A stretch of 64,000 bases of DNA from Phytoseiulus persimilis (taxonomy: Eukaryota > Arthropoda > Arachnida > Mesostigmata > Phytoseiidae). The stretch is from assembly GCA_037576195.1 (NCBI GenBank), contig CM075102.1, forward strand, positions 15,496,745 through 15,560,744. Reading direction: 5' to 3'. A program made the position numbers and the translations under genes. Of the stretch, positions 1 to 10,871 are shown piece by piece. Every line of letters starts with the position of its first letter. The stretch's first letter is position 1. The notes under the pieces are model-generated. The model saw only the letters and a list, made by a program, of their open reading frames with translations. It was not told the DNA's origin and ran no database searches.

Positions 1-489
1 CTCCTCGCGTCAATCGAGGACCGGAGATCACGAGTGTTGATGCGGGGCTCACCGTGGACTTATCGGTGAGAATCCCGAGGCCGTGTATGCTGGGAGATTC
101 TGAAGTCTCTACGCGCGTTTCCGGGTGCAGGACGAAGGCAACCGACCGAGAGTCGGAATCGAATCAGCAGATGGCCTTTTGGAGCGATGGGATCTCAGTT
201 CGCCCTGATCTGCAGCGAGAAACATCGATAGGCCGTTCAGAAGGTTCCAGGAAACCAAACGAAAACTTCAGGAGCAGGGGGTAGGAATTCCCATCCCGCG
301 TTTCCGATACGGACTCAGGTCGTGTGCGACCTCCGCTTAAAGAGCGCCCGACGATGGTGTTTTGGTTGCTCAAAACTGAGAGGCACTTTCTCACGACACA
401 CGAACGGGAATCATACGACCGTGTGTGACTCCCGACAGAATTCCCATATTGTGGTCTGGTGCCTGTGTAGTCAGGACATTGTATCGGAT
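1..489. other. 5' flank of the YME1L cluster, no gene recognised
   Basis: Short open frames occur on both strands, but none has a recognisable domain, a convincing splice structure or a paralogous counterpart upstream of the second and third YME1L copies. The frame of copy 1 is open back to 322, but similarity to copy 2 begins only at the ATG at 490, so this stretch is taken as promoter and 5' UTR of copy 1. Confidence 0.4.
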
Positions 490-2691
490 ATGTTCGCCAC
501 GCAATCGGCTCTGCTGCAGACACAGACTATCGCGCCGGTCTCTCACCCCTACCGTACTTCGAAACGGGTGCGCAACCATGAAATCTCTGCGGAATCCCTC
601 AGCTCACAGAATACCTTACGATGGTTCAGCCACAGCCGGCTGTGTTCAGCACTTCTGCTGAACCGCGCGGAGGTCCAGAGAGCGCTCTTCCACACACCGG
701 CATTCCGCGAAGAACTCACCGTCCAAAACTCGTGTGCATGGCCGGCAACGTTCGACACTAAACGTATGGGTCTCTTCGGAAGTGCGTATTTGAGGAACAC
801 AGTCAGAGAAATCGCCCGTGGTGGAGTGATTTCGAGAGGCTTCAAAACGAAAGCCTCCAAAGCTCATGACACCTTCAGTCATGGCGGTTCTTCCAAGAAC
901 GACGAGCTGCTAGTCAAGGTTGATGAGGGGACCCCGTTACGGGTATTAAATAAGCGTCGTTTCTTTGAAATGTTCGACGATAAAAACATCTCACCGGAAG
1001 AAAAAATGCGGATGACATACGCGTTCGCTGAAGGCTACCGAGCTTCGGACGGATCTTCGAGGAGAGGAACGGATCTCAGGTCGAGTATCTATCGAGTTCT
1101 TGAGATATTAGCCTTTGGATTGATCATGTATCTCATTTTCGTTGCATGGTCAGCAAAGGGATTCTCGATACTCGGAGGGGCGAGCGAAATCTCACCGGAA
1201 GAAATCGACGTGACCTTTGAGGACGTCATGGGTGTGGAGGAGGCCAAACAAGAACTGCAAGAGATCGTAGAGTTTCTGAAGGATCCGAAGAAGTTCTCCC
1301 ATTTGGGAGGAAGACTCCCGAAGGGCGCTCTCCTGGTGGGTCCTCCGGGTACGGGGAAGACGCTCCTGGCTCGGGCGGTCGCAGGCGAAGCCGGTGTTCC
1401 GTTTTTCCAGGCATCGGGATCAGAGTTCGATGAAATGCTCGTGGGTCAGGGCGCGCGACGCGTGCGGGATTTGTTCAATACCGCCAAGGATCGAGCACCG
1501 TGCGTCATCTTCATCGACGAGATCGATTCCGTCGGTGGGAAACGATCCAATTCAACGCTGCATCCGTACGCCAATCAAACAATCAACCAGCTCCTGTCAG
1601 AGATGGACGGTTTTCACCAGAACGAAGGTGTCATCGTTCTCGGCGCAACGAATCGACGGGACGATTTGGACCGTGCTCTGTTGCGACCCGGTCGCTTCGA
1701 CGTCGAGATACAGGTGCCAAGGCCTGATGTCGCTGGTCGGAGAAGCCTCCTGGACTACTACGTGTCCAAGGTGAAGGTTGATCAGGAAGTCGATCTGGAC
1801 TACCTGGCGCGTGGAACCACCGGTTTCACTGGGGCTGATATCGAGAACATGGTGAACCAGGCCGCGCTGAAAGCTGCCATCGATGAGAAGGGTTCAGTCA
1901 CACAAGCGTACCTCGAGAATGCGAGAGACAAAATCCTCATGGGGCCTGAGCAAAGGAGTCGGATACCAGACCACGAAGACAACCTGATCACCGCCTATCA
2001 CGAAGGGGGGCATGCTCTGGTCTCTTATTATTCCAAAGACGCGATGCCGCTTCATAAGGTCACGATCATTGCACGAGGACCCTCTCTAGGGCACACAGCC
2101 TACATTCCGAGCAAAGATGAGAACTATCTCACGAAATCCCAAATACTGGCTCGGATGGACTCAATGATGGGCGGTAGAGCCGCAGAAGAGCTTACGTTCG
2201 GAGTTGAAAAAGTTACGACCGGTGCTTCCTCAGACCTGCAGCAAGCCACTGATCTTGCGACAAATATGGTGAAATATTGGGGTATGTCGGACAAGGTAGG
2301 CGAGCGCTTCTTCGATACGAAACAAAACTCACCGGTAGTCGTCAACGACGTTTCCAACCAGACATCAGAGCTCATCGATCAAGAAATAAAGAAGACCCTC
2401 CATGAATCTATGGAGAGGGCGAAGCATATTCTGAAGACTCACGAGCGCGAACTCAAGTAAGCATCTGATCAATCGTTAAGGACATTTGAGTCGAGTTGCA
2501 TGCTCCCGCAATGTGGTTCCCTCCGCTCGAAACTCCCAAACATTCCGTAGAAACCCTCTTTCGAATGGAGTTCGTCCTTGAATTTTTTCTTCTCCCTCCA
2601 TAGATTGCTTGCGGATGCTCTTTTGAAGTACGAAACACTCGACGCCAAGGAGGTGAAACAGCTGCTCGAAACGGGATCGTTGAAGCGATGA
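490..2691 (+). CDS. YME1L: YME1L-type mitochondrial i-AAA protease, copy 1
   Basis: ATP-dependent zinc metalloprotease of the FtsH/YME1 family, which degrades and extracts proteins at the mitochondrial inner membrane. Exons 490..2456 and 2604..2691 (intron 147 nt) give 684 residues. The basic, Ser/Arg-rich N-terminus ending near a RGFKTKA motif shared by all three copies looks like a mitochondrial presequence. One membrane segment lies at about residues 201-222. Walker A GPPGTGKT is at 284-291, Walker B VIFIDEID at 339-346, and an RPGRFD arginine-finger block follows. The zinc motif is HEGGH at 504-508 (HEXXH), with the third ligand Asp in [10 protein letters not shown]. The pore loop reads MLVG, where the family usually has MFVG. 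The start was chosen at 490 because copy 2 aligns from its own ATG there; the frame is open further upstream. The terminal exon encodes the typical YETLDAKEV tail. Family assignment is certain; activity is inferred. Confidence 0.93.
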
Positions 2692-2840
2692 AAGAATGCA
2701 GCCGTTTGTCGGAAACGTGAGGAGAGATGCTACAGCAAACATGGGCTCGATCGTTGGTCTGGAGAACTACGACGATGAGAACAACGACAGCGTATCCTTC
2801 GAATGAGTCCATCCGTCTCATGGGCCATCGTGTGAACGTT

Positions 2841-2846
2841 AATAAA
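2841..2846 (+). promoter_or_regulatory. poly(A) signal of YME1L copy 1
   Basis: AATAAA about 150 nt after the stop codon of copy 1; no competing gene lies nearby on this strand. Confidence 0.5.
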
Positions 2847-3284
2847 TTATGAAGTTGCGTTTTCCATAGATTTAACAAAGCCCATCGTTGCCTGGTCTGA
2901 GGAGATGCTTCTTTCAGCTGACTGACTAGCTCCGATGACTCCCTGTAGCAGCCGGCCGAAGCTCTCTAGGCTCGCTCATCATTCTCTCAGACGGTCGAGA
3001 CTCATCTGGTTGCGGGGTCCCGAACTGCATCTTGTGCAGATCGTATGCGAATTTATGCGAGTTCCCGCATCGCAATGCTCAAATATCCCACGAACCAATC
3101 ACCAACCGACTCGCGCGCCTCCCTTCCCAGCTGAGACTCCTCTCTCAGCTTGGAACGATCCGTACTTGGTTGTGATGTTTCTTTCAAAGGCGGTTGGTGG
3201 CCTAAACGCAGGGGGCTCCGCGGAAATCATTGTCATCGTGGTTAGAACTAAAACGTTTATGCAATCGGTAATTCCGGATCATCC

Positions 3285-3915
3285 GCAGCGTTGTGTCGGC
3301 CTATCGGCTCTACCGCAGACGAAAACGATTCCGCCGGTCTTCCGTCGCTATGGTTGGTTGGAATTGCTGCAGGAACAGAAACTTACTGCTGTACATCCCG
3401 GCTTCCAGGACGCCTTACGATGACTCAGACGTGACCGACTTTGCTCTGCATTAGAGAACTCCGCAGAGGCTGTCTATGTGCACCTTTGCATTCGATTTGT
3501 TGCCTCGAAGTTACTTCTCCTTGATCTCCTCTAGTAGCTCTGGGATGCTCTCCATCCTCCTCTCAATCTTTGTCGGCTTTTTGCGCGGCTTTCTCCCGAC
3601 GTTCTCGACCGGGAAGGAAAACGTCGCCGGAAAAAAAACGGTGTACATCCTTTCAAACTTTGAATTTGGTGTAATGGGTGCATGGGAAGCTTTGAAGCAA
3701 CCGCAGCGGATCTCCGAGCCCCCGAATGACCCTGAAAGGTTCTCCTTGGGCGGCGGACTTCTTCTGGCTGTTCCCCCATGGGACGGGTTCTGACTCCACG
3801 CGGAATGTGCGGCATATGTGGTCTCCTCAGCGGACGACTTCCTCCGGAACGAAGATGTCATCGTCTCTTGAAATCCGCGCGGCTTGCTACCCGGCAGGCA
3901 TCAAACGATCCCCTC
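3285..3915 (+). pseudogene. Decayed YME1L copy between copies 1 and 2
   Basis: Three collinear blocks match the functional copies. About 3290-3345 resembles the start of copy 1 (…tcggctct.ccgcagac…cgccggtct…). About 3640-3790 translates as VMGAWEALKQPQ followed by NDPERFS and a degenerate Walker A (LLLAVPPWDG), matching [19 protein letters not shown] and LLVGPPGTG. About 3835-3910 matches the block encoding [13 protein letters not shown] and LLRPGRF. The segment between Walker A and the second block is largely deleted, the frame is interrupted and the protease domain is absent. This is a host-gene duplicate that has lost function. It lies in the same orientation as its neighbours, so unequal crossing-over in the tandem cluster is the simplest origin (inference). 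Confidence 0.75.
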
Positions 3916-4282
3916 AGCATGTGGGCATGCAGCATGTGGAGTCGCTTCTACTGTTCTCAACTCGGACAGCCGCGATCGGTCCAAGCAGAACAAGCTCATT
4001 GTCAAAGTTGGAAAATTTACGAAAGGAGCTCCAGGCTGCTTCCGGAGCAAACAATATCGGGTTCGAATTCGAACGAGCATCGAATTTCAAATTCGCCCGC
4101 CTAGCTTCCGATCGAACGACATCTCTCACTAGACTCCGAGATCATCTGTGTGATGTTTTGAAGCATGCTATAGTGTTGTTGCGACCGGCTCACGCGCGAG
4201 AAATGTAGCACCACCCAAGCGTTTGATTGATTGAAGCGAAATTGAGGTTTCGTTCGTCTGTCCCGATACATCGAGTCAGGCA

Positions 4283-6483
4283 ATGTTTGGCTCGTTGTCC
4301 TCTCTGCAACAGACATCAACCATTGCGCCGGTCTCTTTTTCCTCCCGTGCGTCGAAAAGGTTGCGCAGCTGTGAGCACTTTGAGGAAGCGCTCAGCTCAC
4401 AGAACACTTCCAGATGGTTCTCTCGGAGCCGATTGTGTTCGGAACTCCTGCTGAACCGCGCGGAGGTCGAGAGGGCGCTGTTCTGCACGCCGGCGTTTCG
4501 CGAAGAACTTACCGTGCGAAACTCATGCGTGTGGCCAACAACATTTGACAGCAAGCATGTCGGTATCTTCGGGAGTGCGCAATTGAGAAACACGATGGGC
4601 GGAATCGCCCGAGGTGCTGTGATCTCCAGAAGCTTCAAAACGAAAGCTGCATCCTCTTCTGGCACTTTCCATGGTGCCGATCCATCTGAGAGGGCGGACG
4701 CGAGACGACAGGTCGGAGGGAGGCCGCGTGAAAAGGAGTCGCATACCGACCGGTATATCCGAATATTCCAGGATCGGGACGTCTCGGACGCCGAGGAACA
4801 CAGGCGGTTACGGATCGCTTTCGCTGAAGGCTACCGATCTAAGCCGTTGCTGGAGTCCCTCGGATTCTATCGCTGGTTGCTTCGTCTCAAACTTGCTGCT
4901 GCGATTGTGTTTCTGTACTTCGTCACCCGGAACATGAGTCTTCCATTCGGTAAGCCTGCCGAGATCTTGCCGAAGGATGTTGACATCACATTCGAGGACG
5001 TTGTGGGTGTGGACGAGGCGAAACAGGAACTGCGGGAAATCGTTGAATTCTTGAGGAATCCAGAGAAATTCTCGCATCTGGGAGGCAGGCTCCCTAAGGG
5101 CGCTCTTCTGGTGGGTCCCCCGGGTACGGGGAAAACACTCCTGGCCCGGGCAGTTGCGGGTGAGGCTAAAGTTCCTTTTTTCCATGCGTCGGGCTCCGAG
5201 TTCGATGAAATGTTCGTCGGGCGGGGCGCGAAAAAAATCAGGAGTCTTTTCCAAGTTGCGAAGAAACGAGCACCGTGCGTCGTTTTCATAGACGAGATCG
5301 ATGCCGTTGGCAAGAAGCGATCGAGCTCGGCGCTGCATCCTCATGCAAATCAAACAATCAACCAGCTCTTGACAGAAATGGATGGCTTCCGACAGAACGG
5401 AGGTGTCATCGTCCTCGGCGCAACCAACCGACGGGACGATCTGGACCAAGCTCTCCTACGCCCGGGTCGCTTTGACACCGAAATCCAAGTGCCACTGCCG
5501 GATATCCGTGGTCGAACGAACCTCCTCGAGTACTACTTGTCCAGAGTGAAGGTCGATCAAGACGTTGACTTAGAGTACCTGGCGCGGGGAACCATCGGAT
5601 TCACTGGGGCTGATATCGAGAACATGGTGAACCAGGCCGCGTTGAAAGCCGCAGTCGACGGGAAGGCTTCTGTCACACGAGCGTACCTCGAGAATGCGAG
5701 AGACAAAATCCTCATGGGACCCGAGCAGAATAGTCGGATCCCCGACCACGAAGACAACCTGATCACTGCTTACCACGAAGGCGGCCATGCCCTTGTATCC
5801 TACTATTCCAAGGACGCCATGCCGATTCACAAAGTCACAATTATCGCCAGGGGTAGCGCTCTGGGGCACACGGCCCATATCCCGAGCAAGGATGGGACCC
5901 ACCTCACGAAATCCCAAATATTGGCTCGAATGGACACCTTGTTGGGTGGGAGAGCCTCGGAAGAATTGATGCTCGGGGCGGAGAAAGTCACAACCGGTGG
6001 TTCATCAGACTTGCAGCAAGCCACCAATCTAGCGACGAATATGGTCAAACACTGGGGCATGTCAGAAAAAGTTGGGGAGCGCTCCTTCAAAGCGGAACGG
6101 GACTCCGATGCTGTCGTCAATGAGCTCTCCGAACCTCTGTCGGAGCTCATCGATCAAGAAATAAAGCGGGCCCTTCATGAATCCATGGAGAGAGCGAAGC
6201 ACATTCTGAGGACCCATGAACGAGAACTCAAGTAAGAGCCTTGAATCATTCCAGAAATACTTGATGGGAAATTCCCTTCCTTCCGAATGTCCAGAATTCG
6301 AATATGGACGCTTTCACAGGACTCGAAATATTTCATGCTAGTTTCCAACTGACAGCGTTCCTGATTGAAGATCTCACTACGTGCCTATTTGACAGGTTGC
6401 TCGTGGATGCTCTCCTGAAGTACGAAACACTGGACGCGAAAGAGGTTAAACAGTTGTTGGAAACGGGGTCCCTGGACCGATGA
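4283..6483 (+). CDS. YME1L: YME1L-type mitochondrial i-AAA protease, copy 2
   Basis: Same family and layout as copy 1. Exons 4283..6231 and 6396..6483 (intron 164 nt, same position and phase 2) give 678 residues. Walker A GPPGTGKT is at 278-285. The pore loop keeps the usual MFVG (Phe311). The zinc motif HEGGH is at 498-502, with Asp in [10 protein letters not shown] as the likely third ligand. The N-terminal 115 residues share long blocks with copy 1, such as LLNRAEV.RALF.TPAFREE. The linker after the presequence differs in length and charge. One hydrophobic segment precedes the AAA domain. The start is the first ATG in the frame. Copies 1 and 2 share the unusual Gly in HEGGH, which suggests they are closer to each other than to copy 3 (inference). 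Expected location is the inner membrane facing the intermembrane space. Confidence 0.93.
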
Positions 6484-6626
6484 TCGGAATCCAGGCGCAG
6501 TTTGAAGCTTTGAATACCCAGAACCATGAGCTTTGACTCGATGGTCCATGGCGATGGGATTCGCTGCGTCTCTGTATAAACGAGTTGATCTGTTGCATGG
6601 ACTCCCATATGGAAAATATCGGAGAG

Positions 6627-6658
6627 AATAAATGTAGTTTGGTGAAGTTTACAATAAA
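6627..6658 (+). promoter_or_regulatory. Two poly(A) signals of YME1L copy 2
   Basis: AATAAA at 6627-6632 and again at 6653-6658, 145-175 nt after the stop of copy 2 and just before the hAT relic begins. Confidence 0.5.
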
Positions 6659-6689
6659 TCTATCGTTCATCGCATCTCGAGCGAGCCGC

Positions 6690-7686
6690 ACCGAGCGACA
6701 CGTCTCAGGGCGGCACCAGGGGCGGCTTTCTCGCCCCTCGCTTTTTCATCAGGAAGCTCTGGTTGATAAGCTATCTCAGAAGCGGTAATGAAGAGAAGTC
6801 ATTCACCTGTGGCGAATCGATGAACTACATTCCGCTCCATGAGATCCTTTTTCTCATTACCATCCCGAACAAGATACATATTCTTCGAACTCAGGTGAAG
6901 CCGCGGAAATTTCCCCCGACTACTGTGCTTCGATCAAAAAGATAATTCGAAATTAGACAATTGCTCCCCTGGGAAACCAGATTCGGGAAAAATCCGAGAG
7001 CGGAGGGTGGAAATTGAAGGGTTGATTTGTAAGTGAACGCATCAGATCCAATAAACCATGAATCATGGGGACAGTATCTCACAATCCCGTTATAAACGAG
7101 GAAGAGTTAAAAGTCGAGCGAAAGAGAAAGGCTTCGAGAAAATTCTTGGAGATTGTTCAACGCGGGATAGGGATGCAATTGTCGGAAGGAGTCTTCTTTA
7201 GCATCTGCAACTCATGATGAGCTACGGGCTCGATATTTGTTTAGCAAACCTGGTCGTTTGCTTGCGAAGTTCCTTGACGTTGGCGATTACCTCTGCTGGC
7301 TATGAGTCTTTTTTTTTCGAAATTCAAGCTCATCAAGTCATATCTGCTCTGAAGGATGAGTCGGTTGCGTTTGTGAAATCTCGCGGTTCTCTCAATCGAG
7401 AACGAGCTGTCTAGTGGCATCGACTTGAGACAATCGTTACATGGATTTGCAATCTCCAGAGCTCGGCGGATCGGACTCCAAGGTACATTATGAAGTTTGG
7501 AAACACGGTGGAAATCAGATAATATTCTGTCATCATTCCATACCAAAGTTCTGGCATCTTTCTCTCATATTCGGCTGCACGAGATCACGCAGAAGAGCTG
7601 TTTGAGTTTGCTGGACGTGAGGGGGGCGGCATCGTCGGAAACTCCAAGTTCCGCCCCAGGCGGCACTTCGCCTAGCTGCGCCCCTG
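6690..7686 (+). mobile_element. hAT (MYM/TTF-type) DNA transposon relic, short copy A
   Basis: The segment shares three collinear blocks with a second copy at 44.4-47.2 kb: about 6705-6790, 6840-7030 and 7100-7686. The last block translates in pieces like a hAT C-terminal dimerisation domain (LDICLANLVVCLRSSLTL followed by AITSAG, the family pattern being FPN..V.LR..LTLPVTSA). It ends at 7686 in GCTGCGCCCCTG, the inverse of the CAGGGGCG.AGC start typical of this hAT group. The 5' terminus is missing, probably lost at the 3' end of YME1L copy 2. Internal coding sequence is mostly deleted, so the copy is dead. No target-site duplication could be confirmed. It lies between two YME1L copies, where it could have promoted unequal exchange (inference). 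Confidence 0.65.
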
Positions 7687-7923
7687 CTCTTGCCACCGAA
7701 ATTCTGACCGAATCAGCTATCTTTCGGATTCATCGGTTGTGATGTGTGATCGTGCTACCTATCAGCTGCAACAAAATCGTCTGCACGGTGCGATAATTTC
7801 CAACGCGCAGTTGCTGCGAGCGGCTCCCTCACGGTGCATGTAGCTTGGGGAAAACGCCTGTCATTCTTCATAGAACTAGTGGATTGTGGTTTTGTGATTG
7901 TGTTATAAAACATTTCCCGGATC

Positions 7924-10063
7924 ATGTTCAGAGGCTCGCCATCGGCTCTGTCGGAGGCACGTCTCAGTGCGCCGCTGCTCCTCTCACAACACATATCGAA
8001 ATTCGCAAGAACCTCCTACCCCCAAGTCAACTTGAGATGCTCCCGCCAGAGAGGATCGGGTGCGGTGCTCCTTTTCAGTCGTACACATGCCGAGAGGACG
8101 CTGTTCTACACACCGGCTGTTCGCGATGAGCTCGACTTCCGACAATCGTTCGCTTGGCCGGCGACGTTCGATAATCAGCACAGAGGTCCGGTTGGCTCCA
8201 GCGGCATTTTAGAAAATACGATCCGGAGCATTACGCGAGCTGGAATAATTTCTAGAGGTTTCAAAACGAGAGCCCCGATAACCCGCAAAGTTTTCAGCCG
8301 TGAAAATCCGGCAGAGAAGAACCCCACTGCTGTACCATTCGACGATCCCCAAATATTCCACTACAATAGCCACCTCTCGAAAGAGGACCAAGTGCGGCTG
8401 CTAGCGTTCGCTGAGGGCTTTCATGAAGGGAAAGCCAGTGCTCCGAGCAACTGGAGCCCCATCTCGATGGCTCGCGATATTTTTGTGTTGAGTTTGTTCA
8501 CCGGTGTTGCCCTCTACCTGTTCTACGGCACCAAGTTCAAGACTATGATCATCGGAGCGCCCAATGAAGTTCGTCCGGAGGAAATCAATGTGAAGTTCGA
8601 CGATGTCATTGGTGTTGAGGAAACAAAACAGGAACTACAGGACGTCGTCGACTTTCTGAAGAATCCGAAGAAATTCTCACATTTGGGGGGCAGACTGCCC
8701 AAAGGAGTCCTTCTAGTTGGTCCTCCAGGAACGGGGAAAACACTCCTCGCACGAGCCGTTGCGGGCGAAGCCGGAGTTCCCTTCTTCCACGCAGCGGGTC
8801 CCGAATTCGATGAAATGCTCGTGGGTCAGGGAGCTCGGCGGATGCGAGATCTGTTTAGCACCGCCAAAGTTAAGGCACCGTGCGTCATCTTCATCGACGA
8901 GATCGATTCCGTCGGTGGGAAACGATCCAACTCGACGCTCCATCCTTACGCCAACCAAACAATCAACCAACTCCTGTCAGAGATGGACGGCTTCCGCCAG
9001 AACGAGGGTGTCATCGTTCTCGGCGCGACGAACCGACGCGAGGATCTTGACCAAGCACTCCTCCGACCCGGCCGCTTCGACATCGAGGTCCAAGTCCCTC
9101 CACCAGATCTCGCTGGACGCACGAGTCTCCTCGAGTACTACTTATCCAAAGTCAAGGTCGATCAGGATGTCGACGTGCACTACCTTGCGCGAGGCACCAT
9201 CGGTTTCACTGGAGCCGCAATCGAGAATATGGTGAATCAGGCCGCGCTGAGATCCGCCATCGACGGCAAGGATACTGTTTCGCAGGCGTACCTGGAGGAT
9301 GCGAGAGACAAAGTTCTCATGGGACCTGAGAGGAAGAGCCGAATCCCTGACTACCACGACAAACTGATAACAGCTTACCATGAGGCCGGACACGCCCTGG
9401 TGGCCTACCACTCCGAAGGAGCTTTGCCAATACACAAAGTCACTATCCGCGCCAGAGGGAGCGCCCTGGGACACACGTCCTTCATACCGAGCAAGGATGA
9501 GAACCATCTCACAAAATCACAAATATTGGCACGGATAGCTTCGATGTTAGGCGGGAAAGTTGCCGAAGAGTTGATTTTCGGAACGAACAAAGTCACAACC
9601 GGTGCAGCCTCAGACCTGCAGGAGGCCACCGAGCTCGCGACGAACATGGTCAAATTTTGGGGCATGTCCGAAAAAGTCGGAGATCGCTTCTTCAAATCGA
9701 GAAACGACTCACTAGTGGCCGTCAACGATCTCTCCAACCAGACCTCAGAGATCATCGATCAGGAGATCAAGCGTACTCTCCATGAGTCTCGTGAGAGAGC
9801 CAAGGATATACTGAAGAAACACCACACCCAGCTCAAGTAAGATCGTCGATTGACTTCCGTGCCTCTCTGAATCGAGCTCTCGAAAGTCTCGAGTGTGTGA
9901 CTGGATCGACTCTATAGACATTTCCGATTTACCCTGGATACTGTATCTCATAAACCATGCACATGCATTCCACAGGCTGCTGGCGGAGGCCCTCATTGAG
10001 TACGAGACGCTGGACGCGAAGCAAGTTCAGCAGCTCCTGGAAACGGGCTCCTTGAATCCATGA
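7924..10063 (+). CDS. YME1L: YME1L-type mitochondrial i-AAA protease, copy 3
   Basis: Exons 7924..9836 and 9976..10063 (intron 139 nt, same phase-2 position as copies 1 and 2) give 666 residues. Walker A GPPGTGKT is at 266-273, followed by Walker B VIFIDEID and an RPGRFD arginine-finger block. The zinc motif is the textbook HEAGH at 486-490, with Asp in [10 protein letters not shown]. The pore loop is MLVG (Leu299 instead of Phe). The N-terminus is more diverged from copies 1 and 2 but keeps [13 protein letters not shown] and [10 protein letters not shown] single hydrophobic stretch ([16 protein letters not shown]) precedes the AAA domain. The start is the first ATG in the frame. With a canonical protease motif but a non-canonical pore loop, this copy is not obviously the ancestral one. 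Function is inferred from the family. Confidence 0.93.
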
Positions 10064-10761
10064 AAGGAACTGATCTGACGAACCAATATTGGGAAATGAC
10101 CTCGGAACGAACGCGGCTGTTCGCTGTGGAAAATTGTATTGTACAAAGAAATGTGTAGAGTAATTGATGACGAGAGGATCCGTTGGGACTCATCTAATCA
10201 TAAATCCCAGTCGACTGTAGATCTTACGGCCAATATATTTTTACTGCGATTCCCACATCCGGGATCGTTCTCGTCCCTGATTACACTTCGAATGAAACCG
10301 ACTCAGGTAAATGTTTGTCCTCGCACTTCGGGCTCATCGACATTCGAGCGATCGGGGAAAAAACTTGGACCGAGCTCCGGTGCTATTTCTAGTGAGATAA
10401 GCCCGATTCATGTTTTCGACGGAAGCGAACCACAGGATCCCGAGCACGTCCATGATTGTCTATAGGAGTGGTGAAGTTCGAACGCAGCTACCCTCCTTCC
10501 GAGCCTGCGGATAACTCGCCATTCTCACGAATCTCGGTTTTCTCCGCCTCCGCATCGCGGTCGTTGTTATCCGTTCGCCTAAACCCATTGATGACGGACC
10601 GATGTCGTCTCGGATGCTCGACGTCATTCCTCCATGATCGTTATTATAATCTCTATAGGGGAATTGGATTAGACGGCAAAATCCGACTCTGTGTGCGAAC
10701 ACGGGAGTAGAGCGCAGAGAATTCTTCAGTTCGTCGCTAAAAGTTTGTTGTCGTTGCGGTT
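10064..10761. other. Intergenic, nothing recognised
   Basis: Tail-to-tail interval between YME1L copy 3 and VPS26. No domain, repeat or RNA gene seen; short frames on both strands have no family features. Confidence 0.4.
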
Positions 10762-10767
10762 TTTATT
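10762..10767 (-). promoter_or_regulatory. poly(A) signal of VPS26
   Basis: TTTATT on the plus strand, that is AATAAA on the coding strand, about 105 nt past the VPS26 stop codon. Confidence 0.5.
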
Positions 10768-10871
10768 CTCCTCATCATCAGTGACTGAGACGATAATGAG
10801 TGATAAGTAAAATTCATTTCAATAGAGAATTTACAAAGGACGACACCCGCGTACAGAACGCAGCCCCAAAC

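Noticed and set aside
3511-3861. 116-codon minus-strand frame
   Set aside because: Antisense to the YME1L pseudogene, which explains its composition.
4808-5449. 213-codon minus-strand frame inside YME1L copy 2
   Set aside because: Shadow of the real gene on the opposite strand; the same happens at homologous places in the other copies.
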